DNA of 64,000 nt from Paramormyrops kingsleyae. Its lineage: Eukaryota; Chordata; Actinopteri; Osteoglossiformes; Mormyridae. The notes under the pieces are model-generated. The model did no database searches. It had not been told where the DNA came from and was given only the letters and a program-made list of their open reading frames with translations. The stretch is taken from NCBI RefSeq assembly GCF_048594095.1, contig NC_132807.1:992001-1056000 (forward strand), in the 5' to 3' direction. Of the stretch, positions 1 to 10,477 are shown piece after piece. The translations under genes and the position numbers were made by a program. Numbering within the stretch: position 1 is the first letter of the stretch; every line of letters starts with the position of its first letter.

Positions 1-3000
1 CAAAAGAATATACATCTATATACATATACAGTAATATACATACAGCAATAATAAATAAAACACATACACCTATAAATGCAAATGCATGCACACCCCCAGA
101 CATCCACATAGATACACAACACACACACCAAATATATTGCCATATAGCATATCTACATAACCGTACCAGAACATAAGAACATAAGAAATTAACCAGACAC
201 AATAGGTGATGTGCTCTCCTCAATGTACTGTAGTACAAGTGAAGCATTACGCTCCCAATTGTTGATGGTAACGTCTGAGGCACCATTTATTCAAGCAGCA
301 GACAGCTCCAACATGATCAGATTGTAAAGGGAAGCCCTCCAGACTATGAAAGTGCAACGACTCGGGTCTTTCCACCTTGAGACCAACAGAAGCTTTGCAG
401 CGACAGAGGATAAAGAAATCATCTGTTGCTGAGAAGGGGAAAAAGAAAGGAGAGAGAAATCTAAGAGTAACAGAGATTGAGGAGAACAAGGGACAGTCAC
501 ATCCAGCAGATCAGAAAGAAAGGAGGAGACCGCATACCAAAGAGCGGCCACAGGTGGACATTCCCAGAACATACCAAGGGCTCTAAGTGGGCACAATTTA
601 CAAAGGGTATCAGGATCGAGAGCCATAGCGAAGCGCAATCGTGGAGTACAGTACATCCTGTGCACAAAACTAAACTGAACGTGCTGGTGATTGGGATTTC
701 TAGAAGCCCGCTTAATATTTTTAAAAATGGTGCGCCAGCACAATGGAGAAGGAGAAGAGATATCACCCCATTTACGGGCAACAGGTGGAATAACCTGACC
801 AGCATTACGCAAAAACATGTCCAGCGTGGAGACTGGTCTATTAGATTTGGACAGGGAAGCCACAAATTTGCAAAAGGGGTGAATAGGCAAAGGAGCAGAG
901 AAGGAAATCCCACATGTTCTGAAGACAGATCGCAGTTGTAGAAAGAAAAAGAAGGAAGAAGGAGGGATAGGAAATTTAGAGCTGAGAGCCTGGAACGTGA
1001 GGAGGCCAGAGTCATCAAATAGATCACCCAAAACACGGATTCCGGACGAGATCCACCGGGAGTTTGTGATGGGCTGACCACCAATGTTAAGCGCTCTATT
1101 AAGAAATACTGGTGTATTTGAGTGCCAGACAGGGACAGAGCCAGTGCGCTTCTCGACCCGATGGAAAATCTGCACAGCATAAGACACAATTGAGCCTAGC
1201 ACAGGTTTAGCTGCCTTAGCTTTCAGGGAGAGAAAAGGGAGATGTTGCAGCTGATGCGGACGCGCCAGATTCTCCTCTATTGGAAACCAGGAAGGCGGTG
1301 ATGGGGGAGGCTGAAGCCAGTGCCAGACCGAACGGAGAACAAAGGACCAGTGGTACCATTCATATTCCGGTAGAGCGAGACCCCCATCATCTCTAGAAAG
1401 AGTAAGAAAGGAGTACCTTATGCGAGGCTTGCGGGCATTCCAGAGAAAGGACGTTACTGTCGACCGGACATCTTTCAAAAAGTGGGAAGGGGGCGGCAAA
1501 GGAAGCATAGCACTTAAGAAATTTAAGCGGGGCAAAAAAAAAAATTCCCAGAGGAAACTCCAATTAAGCCTGTCAAAGGCCTTCTCGGCATCCAATGAGA
1601 AAAGAGCAGTGGGAGGAGAGGAAGAATAATCATTTTTAACAATATGCAGAAGACGACGCATATTGTCGGCTGCGTAGCGAGCTGAAATAAAACCAGTCTG
1701 ATCGGGATGTACAATCTTAGCTATCATTAACTGAAGGCGGCGAGCCAACACCTTAGCCAATAGCTTAACATCAGAGTTCATTAAAGATAGGGGACGGTAG
1801 CTAGAACAATCAGCAGAGTCTTTGCCCTGTTTTAAAAGCAAAGAGATTATCACAGAATTTAAAGCGGGGTGGAGCTGAGAGGAGCGTATGGCGGAGGACA
1901 GCATACGAAACAGAGGGGAGGCTAACTGTGCCCAGAAGGTGAGCAGCACCTCAGCTTGAATACCATCCATCCCAGGAGCTTTATTCTTAGAAAATGACTT
2001 AAGGGCCTCAGTGAGCTCACAAAATGTAATGGGGGCTTCCAGTAGTAAGGCATCCTGCTGAGCAAGTATAGGGAGAGAAGCCAGGGAAAAAGGCGAGTCC
2101 AGGGCTGTCTGAGATGGAGGGCTGTCGGATAAGTCGAGATCCTTATAGAAATCAAGAAAACGGTCATTAATTTCAGAAGGGTTGGTGGTTACAGCTCCAT
2201 CCTTGAATTTTACACTTGAAAAGTGTCACACTGGCGGAGCCTAAGCGGCAACAACTTACCAGGCCACTAGCGTAATACCGTGTCCTAGTGCGATGTACAA
2301 GAAATTCAGCCTTACGCAAAAGTAAACCATTGCGTTCGGCCCGCACCCTGGCGATACGAGCCTCATGCGCTTGGTCCAAATGCACCAATGCACTCCAAAT
2401 GTGTCTCCTGCAAAAAAGCAATGTCCACCCTATTTCTAAACAAAATGTCTGTGACACTAGAGCGCTTCTGAGGGGTCGAAAGCGTCCTCACGTTCCAGGT
2501 AGCCATAACTAAGTTAGCCATCAGCAGCTATAAAAGACATAGATCCACAGCACAATACTGGAGAGAGAGAGACAAAGAGGGAGACGTCAATAGAGTAGCA
2601 CATCGTTAGAGAAGGAATTAGTGAAAACAGACAACCCATAAACAAATAAGCTCCAGTAATACAAACCCCTAACACCCCATAAGAAAGAACACCATCATCC
2701 AATGAGCCGAAGGGCGCGAACCCCAAGGCAAAACAACCACAAAACACCCCCCTCCCCCCCATCCCCCCAGAACAGCGCGGGGCCAAAAGCCAGCGCGTGA
2801 CACGCAGGGGATAAGGCATGCGTGAATACTCAAGCCCGCCGGCCACCCCCGGCGTAAACTACAAAGCAAAATCAACTATAGAACAGACACAAAATCGTTA
2901 ACAGAAAAGCACCCGATTTATATACTCCACACGCACAGTGTGACCGCAATATAATAACAGGCAAACAACAAAGCAGACCGAATAGGCATATTAAATTGGC

Positions 3001-3236
3001 CAGGACCCGGTGGAGGTGAAAGCGCCGATTGCCTGAAGAGCTTCTTCTGGGTCGGTAAAAAACCACTGGTTACCCGCAAAAGAAAGGCGAACTTTAGTCG
3101 GGTACAACAGAAAAGCAGGAACACCAGCTTCCCGAGCCTTCTTCAGAACGGGGGACATAGCCTTGCGAGCTCGAGCCGTCTGGCCGCTGTAATCGGCGAA
3201 AAAAAGGATTTTTCGTCCCTCGAAACGAACCCAGTG
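1..3236 (-). mobile_element. L1/Tx1-type LINE, 5'-truncated and internally deleted (copy A)
   Basis: Read on the minus strand, this runs from an ORF1 C-terminal domain (3238-2991), through a spacer of about 470 bp with a C-rich run near 2746-2766, into an ORF2 remnant (2521-291) and a 3' UTR that continues past the window start. The duplicate at 42139-45501 shows the real 3' end, AATAAA followed by poly(A). The 5' end stops abruptly inside a gene fragment at about 3236, as expected for a truncated target-primed insertion. Confidence 0.85.
291..2521 (-). pseudogene. L1 ORF2 (endonuclease/reverse transcriptase) remnant
   Basis: The ORF2 start is at 2521 (ATGGCTAACTTAG; MANLVMATWNVRTL), followed by the apurinic-endonuclease signature LQETHL near 2385. 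The endonuclease is then cut and joined to the linker ahead of the reverse transcriptase. RT motifs NKAPGMDGI (near 1975), YRPLSL, HPDQTGFI and SLDAEKAFDRLNWSF follow. The frame then jumps straight to LPRLNFLSA at a poly(A/T) run near 1530-1545, so the catalytic YADD palm segment is missing. The remaining 559 codons (1970-291) are open, but the enzyme would be dead. Thumb and C-terminal regions with a zinc-knuckle-like Cys cluster (CKLCPLRA) remain. At least one further frame change lies around 2200. Confidence 0.85.
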
Positions 3237-3238
3237 AA
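2991..3238 (-). pseudogene. L1 ORF1 C-terminal domain remnant
   Basis: About 80 codons reading RFEGRKILFFADYSGQTARA, then KARE-G-PAFLLYPTKVR and FTDPEEAL, match the C-terminal part of L1/Tx1 ORF1 proteins, the RNA-binding chaperone of the L1 particle. The RRM and coiled coil upstream are absent because the element is 5'-truncated at about 3237. Beyond that the frame runs by chance into antisense of the neighbouring gene fragment, producing a spurious 147-codon chimera. Confidence 0.75.
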
Positions 3239-3587
3239 CCCAGAACATGCTGAGCCCTCCAGCTCCACCTTCTGGATCCCTGTGGGCCCTAACAGCACGT
3301 GGCAGCAGCTTGAGATCGAAGGCCGCAACTACCTGCAGAAGCTGGATGAGCTCAGCATCCCCGAGGGACTCTGGAGCATTACGGACTACGGTGATGATCA
3401 CACCGTGGTCATGTCCGTGCATGTCTCCGTGCATGTGAGCAGTTCTCTGCGAACATGGGGCACGAGGCAGGAGGAGAGGCCTCCTCAGAGGCCCGCTGGC
3501 ACCAGTCAGAGGAAGCGCAAGGCCGAGCCCGACGACACCAGCGGCTCAAGTTCTCCTCCACCGCACAAGAGGCCCATGCGCTTCTGA
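3237..3587 (+). pseudogene. Inverted 3' half of the tandem gene
   Basis: The plus strand here encodes the last ~115 residues of the gene found in the array at 6577-18606, starting within EPEHAEPSSSTFW and ending HKRPMRF plus stop at 3587. Its AATAAA is at 3674-3679. Exon 1 and the first half of exon 2 are missing: the fragment abuts the 5' end of the L1 at about 3236. It lies in the opposite orientation to the intact copies. Without a promoter or start it is a broken copy. Confidence 0.85.
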
Positions 3588-3661
3588 CTGGATTCCATGT
3601 TTTTACGCTGTAAGTTACATTTTTATTTCAACATAATTAGAAGATCCCGCAGGAAAATATT

Positions 3662-3902
3662 AGTCAGTTACTTAATAAATGACCAAAAAGTAGTTGAATA
3701 GGACAGCTGGCCAACGTGTCTGTGTGCTTCCACTGACTGGCACCCTGACATATACAGTATAGTGATGGATTCGAAATCTCATCGAGTAACAGATGTTGTT
3801 AAAAATCATTATATGTCAGGGTGCCAGTCAGTGGAAGCACACAGACACGTTGGCCAGCTGTCCTATTCAACTACTTTTTGGTCATTTATTAAGTAACTGA
3901 CT
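3662..3902. repeat. Inverted repeat, ~93-bp arms with 55-bp spacer
   Basis: The left arm (3662-3754) and right arm (3810-3902) are near-perfect reverse complements. Both arms are the 3'-UTR-proximal part of the tandem-gene unit, facing each other. The spacer holds a 30-nt scrap of exon 1 (gatggattcgaaatctcat). This marks the point where the inverted gene fragment meets the direct array. In copy B the same arms are separated by about 870 bp, so copy A has a deletion. Confidence 0.9.
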
Positions 3903-4638
3903 TAGGACTGGACGATATGGCAAAAAATTATATCACGATATATTTCTTAATTTTGGTCGATACGGTATAATTCCGATATCGATATGGACAATATTAAAAA
4001 GCCTCAGGAAAAAACTGCCGAGGACACACACAATGGATGTCTGCAAACTGAATTTGCAAAGTCTATAATACCTCCAGGCTCCTCCTATTAAAATTATATA
4101 ATTTTTTTTTTTATAAAAACAGTACAAAAAAAAATAAGGTTCACTTTTTATTTGTATTTAGCCTGTACAAACAAGAAATGTGAAATAAACTATCAAATAA
4201 ATAAAACTCTTAGACTCAGCTTATTAACAATAATATATTTCCATTTAAACTTGAACAGGCTGATAATTCATATACAGTCGAACCCAGTTATGTCGCCGGC
4301 CTAGGAGGTTGCCAAAAAGCGTCGAGATAACCGATGATCGAGATAACCGAAAACCAATATGGCAGCAATATATTAACATGTGCTTGAAATTTATTTATGT
4401 GCATTAATAACTGAGAATGTACATGCACAGGTTTTTGGTGTTTTTGGCATTGCCGCGATTTGTTTGACGTGATCGGCATAATATAAATATGTACATGCAT
4501 CGGGGCCGGTTCTAGACATGCATATATGAGGGGGCAGACATAAATGTGAAGGGGGCACATGGTGGCGACAAAGGCGGTAAAGGGGTGGGGTGGTGCTCTG
4601 GATAACAGTTTTTGTCATGTAATTGGATTGCACTTTGT

Positions 4639-4770
4639 CAGGCCTCTACCCTAAGACCTGTCCAACTTGGGTGTCCCACCTGAAGGCTAAGCTTCTGCTG
4701 GTGTAGCTCTTAGGGTCACTGAGGCACGCAAACCCCCTGACCACATAAGGTGGCAATCCCTCAGGGGGAA
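4639..4770 (-). repeat. Fragment of a dispersed retroposon leader
   Basis: On the minus strand this reads CCACCTTATGTGGTCAGGGG then GTTTGCGTGCCTCAGTGACC. It resembles the block at 30421-30560, CACCTTGTCGTGGTGGGGAG then CTTGCGTGTGCC. I take both to be diverged members of one repeat family, probably the 5' part of a LINE-like element; the exact family is not assigned. Confidence 0.4.
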
Positions 4771-4980
4771 AACTGAAAAATATTCCTCATCAGATTAAAA
4801 CAAGTAAAAACATGACATTTACCTTAATTGGATGGCCTATATCAAACATATTTGAACCCAACAAAACACTTTTCACTATTGCCAATATTACCAAAACTAA
4901 AAAGGGTAGGCTAAGTTATGAAAAAGAAAAAATCAATTCACCGAGTCTTGAAATATAAAACTGAAAAATAGGATCGGTCA

Positions 4981-5048
4981 GGGTTCATTTCACTACATGT
5001 TGTACTTGTTATAACTATGTATGTGACGAATAAAGAATCTTGAAATCA
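4981..5048 (+). repeat. LINE 3' tail (L2/CR1-type)
   Basis: CACTACATGTTGTACTTG, then ATGTGACGAATAAAGAATCT and a terminal TTGAAATC. This is the usual 3' end of fish L2-like LINEs: AATAAA followed by a short tandem octamer. Copy B has two TTGAAATC units and copy A one. Only the tail is present. Confidence 0.55.
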
Positions 5049-5249
5049 CAACGAACAAGTCGCTCAATGAGAATGAATGACGTAACCGACTGGCTAAGCT
5101 GCTTCTAGCGCCGAGGTGGTTAAAATGGTACGGTCCACACTAGGGGTGTCTGAAATAGTTTTACATAAAATTTTCCTATATGGTGAGGTTATCTTTCTTT
5201 TAAAAAAAAAAAACAAAAGAAAAATGTTAAGACCCCCCCCCCAAACTGC

Positions 5250-5339
5250 TATTTTTGTCTATTTGGGGGGGTCTTGATCGGGGGGGTACTGGAGGGTACA
5301 GTACCCCCCGATCAAGACCCCCCCAAATAGACAAAAATA
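5250..5339. repeat. Long hairpin, ~40-bp arms, ~9-nt loop
   Basis: 5250-5290 (tatttttgtctatttggggg...) is complementary to 5300-5339 with one G-run length difference. The arms contain runs of seven G or C. It lies at the centre of the inner hAT-like element, so it may be a small foldback inserted there. Confidence 0.9.
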
Positions 5340-6304
5340 ATTCGAACCATGATCTCACGAGTCGTTATGATTTTGACGAGAGAGATTGCTGCTTCCCCTC
5401 CCGCAATCGCGCAGCTCATTTCGCTCTGCCCTGCCTACTGAGAAACGGACTCATTTGCATACTAACAGTGATTGGATGTTTAGCTGGGGGGAGGGTGAGT
5501 GGGGGATCTCTGCCGAGTGCAGTGTGAGCCCGCGCACAAACAGAAAGAGCGAACAAGAAGTGAAACTTATCATCTCGTTTGTGCCTTTTTCAGTGGATTT
5601 TTCAGCTACTGTAGTAAATCTTGTCCATATTCAGTTTGTGGGTAATTATTATTTTCTTCCTCAACTTCTAAAAGTTTGATTTAAGGGGGCAGGACGTTTG
5701 CTTAAGGGGGCGTTGCCCCAGCGTAGAGCCGGCCCCGACATACATATTGGCTAACAAAAGGCATATGCACCAACTAACAGCAGAAATTTACTAGTATACA
5801 ATAAAAACCACCGTCGTTTCTCGATACAAACCTTTAATTATATTCTCCAAAATTGAAAACACAAAGATCGCTCACAAAAAACCTGCGGGGTGTACTGTAG
5901 TTCGTTTTTACAAAAAGCTAACCAGTGTCAAAATTAAATTCACAAGTCATTTCGCTCTGACACAGCTCTGATAAGTATCATACACGCGGTTACTATGGTT
6001 TCTAAAATGCTTTGTTGCTTTTGCCTTTAACAGTCTGCTTGAAAACAAATGCTTCAATATTATTTATGCTGTCTAAAAAAGTTTTACCTGGATCGCGTTT
6101 CACAGCTGCGTTGTTTAGCAAATTACCCTGCGAATGCGATTTGAATACGCGCTGTTTAGCACTTGTGATACATTTTTAAAAGCCGGCGAATCGTCACGGG
6201 GATCGAGATAACCAATGTTAAGTGCCGAATTTGGCGGTTCCACTTCAAAAACGCCAACTTAATAGGGTTGGCGAGTTAACCGAGGACGAGATAAGTGGGT
6301 TCGA

Positions 6305-6305
6305 C

Positions 6306-6337
<32 letters not shown>

Positions 6338-6396
6338 CGAATATATATGAATATATATATACACGAATATATATGAATATATATATATTCAAATGT
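6305..6396. repeat. TG/TA microsatellite
   Basis: Alternating TG then TA dinucleotides with interspersed cgaatatatatga units. Copy A carries about one more cgaatatatatgaatatata unit than copy B (49418-49480). Confidence 0.9.
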
Positions 6397-6576
6397 ATAT
6401 CGAAATATAGGAAATGTGTTTAAAAATCGTATCACCGTTATTGAAAAAAATTCTATCGCGATATATATTGATATCGAATTATTGTCCAGCCCTAAACTGA
6501 CTAATATTTTCCTGCGGGATCTTCTAATTATGTTGAAATAAAAATGTAAGTTACAGCGTAAAAACATGGAATCCAG

Positions 6577-8037
6577 TCAGAAGCGCATGGCCCTCTTGTG
6601 CGGTGGAGGAGAACTTGAGCCGCTGGTGTCGTCGGGCTCGGCCTTGCGCTTCCTCTGACTGGTGCCAGCGGGCCTCTGAGGAGGCCTCTCCTCCTGCCTC
6701 ACGCCCCATGTTCGCAGAGAACTGCTCACATGCACGGAGACATGCACGGACATGACCACGGTGTGATCATCACCGTAGTCCGTAATGCTCCAGAGTCCCT
6801 CGGGGATGCTGAGCTCATCCAGCTTCCGCAGGTAGTTGCGGCCTTCGATCTCAAGCTGCTGCCATGTGCTGTTAGGGCCCACAAGGATCCAGAAGGTGGA
6901 GCTGGAGGGCTCAGCATGTTCTGGCTCAATCTGACTTCCAGGTTGAGTGTCAGAAGCCACAGATAATGATGGAGATGAGGGCTCATCTTCACCCCAGGCC
7001 AAGGGGAGAGCCTCAGGAAGCCCATTAGCATCCTCAGTCGTGGATGCTGGAGCTGCAGGGGAAGCCTCCCTTCTAGAGCTGGGTGATGGCAGCTCCTGTC
7101 CGTAATGGTCATCCTCCTCAGCTGGTGATTCTCCATCCCCATGCTGGACACCAGTCTCTGTACCATGATGTACCACTTGCAGCCATGCAGTTGCTACGTG
7201 CAATAGGCTGGGATCCAACTCCTCCCCAGTGAGCCGCCAATAAAATGAAGGGACACTGAGGGCCAGAGACTGCAAGTTCTCCATGGTCAGTGGGCTCCTC
7301 TCGAAGTTCACGACCAGAATGGAGATGAACTTGTCCTCCACAAACTCATGAACTGGGACAAAATGGAACACAGAGAGATATATAAGAACATGACAATAAC
7401 TGGATAAATACTCTACTACAAAATCAGTTTAAAATGAGTCCATGGGCTTCAGATTGTCAGATAAATGAAATAATGTGAATTACCGATAAAGCTAAGAAAG
7501 CTAAACCAGAAGACAAGATCCATGCATACGCTTACTCTCACACATATCCAAATGAATAAATATTAAATGAAACACATTTAGTCCTGCACTTTTGTCACTA
7601 ACAGTGATCTTGCTTTTCATTTTCTTATTATTTAAACAAGATGAGCAAGAATGGGAGACAGAAGGGGAGTATAACGAACGGCATTTCCTATCACATCGTT
7701 ACATTTTCTCATTTTAAAACTCTGCTTCCAATGTATCCGTTTGCAGTTCAAAATACATTTGTTTCTGTAGATAAAAATTGAATTATTCAACAGGTCGGTT
7801 ATTTTACCTCGAAAACCAAAGGTGTTACTTATCAGCTTTACCTCAAAACTAACAAGCATTAGGCCAATGCAGACTTGGCCGTTCATTTCGTCTGTCACAT
7901 ACCGGGAGCTACAACTTTATTATCATTTAATCACTATAATCATTAATACCTTCTGGATCCATGTTCTCCACGTTTAAGGAGTGATGGATTCGAAATCTCA
8001 TCGAGTAACAGTCCTTTATCTCAACTATCTGCACCAT
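6577..8037 (-). CDS. Tandem gene copy 1 (unknown function, two exons)
   Basis: Exon 1 is 8037-7950 (ATG in a strong AAAATGG context, 29 codons, MVQIVEIKDCYSMRF...NMDPE), donor CAGAAG|GTATTA. The intron is 7949-7353, with acceptor tgttccattttgtcccag. Exon 2 is 7352-6577. The phase-1 junction yields ...MDPE-V-HEFVEDK. The 287-residue product has a hydrophobic, strand-like block (1-90), an acidic Ser/Pro/Glu linker (about 95-180), a second ordered block (FW-PVGPNSTWQQLE to VSVHVSSSLRTWG, about 183-247) and a basic tail with KRKAEPDD and HKR, a likely nuclear localisation signal. Copy-specific residues: Trp in ATAWLQ, Leu in FWILVGP, Ala in HKRAMRF. The hAT at 3903-6494 separates its 3' UTR from its AATAAA, now near 3877. 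I do not recognise the family. Confidence 0.6.
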
Positions 8038-8924
8038 TTTGCCAAGAGCGAGAGTTTGCGCATCCAGAAAGTTTAACCGTTTTTGTTTTATTTCAAACTG
8101 CCTTCATTGACCGGAAACCGTAAATATTTTAAACTCTGCGCTAAGACACATTCGCATGGCGTTAGTTTTACCGATTCTGACGGGATAAGAAACGTGCGCA
8201 ATTTCTCAAAATTACCACACAGTGGAGAATTAATGCCGGCAGGATCTTACTGTCTACAAAGCAAGTTCAATGCAAGTATAACCTTCACAAGTAAGACGAA
8301 GCATGGCGGCGGAAAAGAACAACATTTTTATTTTACAATTACTTCAAAATTAGGAACAAAAATACGACCAAAAATTCTTTAGTTTGACGTGATCAAAATA
8401 CAGAGTAAACTAATACATGATAGCATGCATGCAAAAGATCAACGGCAGAACAGGGACTTTTAACGTTGTCTGCATTAAAAAGGAATTAACCATCCCTCTC
8501 AATATAAAATTGGGATAATTTTTTTCTCTTCAGAGGCCTCCATAGAATAGTGCATCCATCCCCTCACTCATGTGTATAGAGACGTATCCTAAGGCTCTGT
8601 CAGCAACATTCAGATCAACAACAGCATCAACAATTTCACAGCTAGTTTTAAAACTTGCTTAAACGCACAGTGATTGCAGAAAATGATAAACAAATTAGGT
8701 AATATTAATTAAATTATTAAATTGTGCAGATTAATAGTCAGAAAAGGTTATTGAATTTTACATTATGATAAATAAGAACTATACTTGATTACTAATTAAT
8801 GTTAACTAATTTATTGTATGAATTTTTCCCCCTCGTTGTTAAAAATCATTATATGTCAGGGTGCCAGTCAGTGGAAGCACACAGACACGTTGGCCAGCTG
8901 TCCTATTCAACTACTTTTTGGTCA

Positions 8925-8930
8925 TTTATT
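8925..8930 (-). terminator. Poly(A) signal AATAAA of gene copy 2
   Basis: AATAAA on the minus strand, 87 bp after the stop codon. The same signal recurs in copies 3 (11370-11365), 4 (13810-13805) and 5 (16252-16247), and in the inverted fragment (3674-3679, plus strand). Confidence 0.6.
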
Positions 8931-9016
8931 AAGTAACTGACTAATATTTTCCTGCGGGATCTTCTAATTATGTTGAAATAAAAATGTAACTTACAGCGTA
9001 AAAACATGGAATCCAG

Positions 9017-10326
9017 TCAGAAGCGCATGGGCCTCTTGTGCGGTGGAGGAGAACTTGAGCCGCTGGTGTCGTCGGGCTCGGCCTTGCGCTTCCTCTGACT
9101 GGTGCCAGCGGGCCTCTGAGGAGGCCTCTCCTCCTGCCTCACGCCCCATGTTCGCAGAGAACTGCTCACATGCACGGAGACATGCACGGACATGAGCACG
9201 GTGTGGTCATCACCGTAGTCCGTAATGCCCCAGAGTCCCTCGGGGATGCTGAGCTCATCCAGCTTCCGCAGGTAGTTGCGGCCTTCGATCTCAAGCTGCT
9301 GCCACGTGCTGTTAGGGCCCACAGGGATCCAGAAGGTGGAGCTGGAGGGCTCAGCCTGTTCTGGCTCAATCTGACTTCCAGGTTGAGTGTCAGAAGCCAC
9401 AGATAAGGATGGAGATGAGGGCTCATCTTCACCCCAGGCCAAGGGGAGAGCCTCAGGAAGACCATTAGCATCCTCAGTCGTGGATGCTGGAGCTGCAGGG
9501 GAAGCCTCCCTTCTAGAGCTGGGTGATGGCAGCTCCTGTCCGTAATGGTCATCCTCCTCAGCTGGTGATTCTCCATCCCCATGCTGGACACCAGTCTCTG
9601 TACCATGATGTACCACTTGCAGCCGTGCAGTTGCTACGTGCAATAGGCTGGGATCCAACTCCTCCCCAGTGAGCCGCCAATAAAATGAAGGGACACTGAG
9701 GGCCAGAGACTGCAAGTTCTCCATGGTCAGTGGGCTCCTCTCGAAGTTCACGACCAGAATGGAGATGAACTTGTCCTCCACAAACTCATGAACTGGGACA
9801 AAATGGAACACAGAGAGATATATAAGAACATGACAATAACTGGATAAATACTCTACTACAAAATCAGTTTAAAATGAGTCCATGGGCTTCAGATTGTCAG
9901 ATAAATGAAATAATGTGAATTACCGATAAAGCTAAGAAAGCTAAACCAGAAGACAACATCCATGCATACGCTTACTCTCACACATATCCAAATGAATAAA
10001 TATTAAATGAAACACATTTAGTCCTGCACTTTTGTCACTAACAGTGATCTTGCTTTTCATTTTCTTATTATTTAAACAAGATGAGCAAGAATGGGAGACA
10101 GAAGGGGAGTATAACGAACGGCATTTCCTATCACATCGTTACATTTTCTCATTTTAAAACTCTGCTTCCAATGTATCCGTTTGCAGTTCAAAATACATTC
10201 GTTTCTTTAGATAAAAGTTGAATTTTTCAACAGGTCGGTTATTTTACCTCGAAAACCAAAGGTGTTACTTATCAGCTTTACCTCAAAACTAACAAGCATT
10301 AGGCCAATGCAGACTTGGCCGTTCAT
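9017..10326 (-). other. Exon 2 plus intron body of tandem gene copy 2 (alternative-start extent)
   Basis: A weaker model would start translation at an ATG at 10326 (MNGQVCIGLM) and splice from TTTTCGAG|GTAAAA (10248/10247) to the same acceptor at 9793; this is also in frame. I prefer the upstream exon 1 listed for the CDS, because that exon has a better start context and carries a frame-preserving indel in copy 5. This alternative could be a second promoter or splice form. Confidence 0.2.
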
Positions 10327-10477
10327 TTCGTCCGTCACATACCGGGAGCTACAACTTTATTATCATTTAATCACTATAATCATTATTACCTTCTGGATCC
10401 ATGTTCTCCACGTTTAAGGAGTGATGGATTCGAAATCTCATCGAGTAACAGTCCTTTATCTCAACTATCTGCACCAT
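9017..10477 (-). CDS. Tandem gene copy 2 (unknown function, two exons)
   Basis: Exon 1 10477-10390, donor CAGAAG|GTAATA; intron 10389-9793 (597 bp); exon 2 9792-9017. The AATAAA lies 87 bp beyond the stop at 8930-8925, undisturbed by any insertion, so this copy has a complete gene body. Differences from copy 1: Arg in ATARLQ, Gln in EPEQAEP, Pro in FWIPVGP, Gly in LWGITDY, Leu in HTVLMSV and Pro in HKRPMRF. All are missense and none breaks the frame. Confidence 0.65.

Larger units (their letters stand above)
4501..5737. mobile_element. Second hAT-like element, nested inside the Tigger-like element
   Basis: The ends are CGGGGCCGGTTCTAGAC and TAGAGCCGGCCCCG. Flanking octamers acatgcat (4493-4500) and acatacat (5738-5745) agree at seven of eight positions, an 8-bp target duplication with one later change. 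Internal GGGGGCA blocks near both ends extend the inverted repeat. The body carries older fragments (4639-4770, 4981-5048) and a hairpin (5250-5339). Confidence 0.75.
4275..6307. mobile_element. Tigger/mariner-like non-autonomous element, nested in the hAT
   Basis: The left end CAGTCGAACCCAGTTATGTC and the right end (6280-6307, ending GTGGGTTCGACTG) are inverted repeats. Inside them the motif (c)gagataaccga recurs, as in Tigger/pogo ends. TA precedes the left end (4273-4274); on the right the TA is obscured by a TG/TA microsatellite. No transposase reading frame was seen. Confidence 0.7.
3903..6494. mobile_element. hAT-like non-autonomous DNA transposon with perfect 8-bp TSD
   Basis: The termini TAGGACTGGACGATATGG (left) and its partner ending GTCCAGCCCTA (right) form imperfect terminal inverted repeats rich in ATCGCGATAT. 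An exact 8-bp target duplication AACTGACT flanks it (3895-3902 and 6495-6502). 8-bp duplications and TAGGGCTGGACGATA-like ends are typical of hAT elements in fish. It carries no transposase and is swollen by two nested elements. It sits in the 3' UTR of array copy 1. Confidence 0.85.

Noticed and set aside
6726..7166. 146-codon minus-strand and 78-codon plus-strand frames within exon 2 of each copy
   Set aside because: Shadows of the GC-rich exon in other frames, with low-complexity Ser/Pro/Leu composition and no start or splice support.
6577..7371. Single-exon model starting MFHFVPVHEF
   Set aside because: The first bases of that frame are a pyrimidine-rich splice acceptor (tgttccattttgtcccag). 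Joining to exon 1 at phase 1 is better supported.
8083..8382. 99-codon plus-strand frame repeated in every tandem unit (also 10523, 12963, 15403, 17851, 51168)
   Set aside because: It has no ATG (begins at TTG), overlaps the 5' flank of the minus-strand gene, and the partial unit at 46129 carries a stop in it. Repetition follows from the unit duplication and is not independent evidence.
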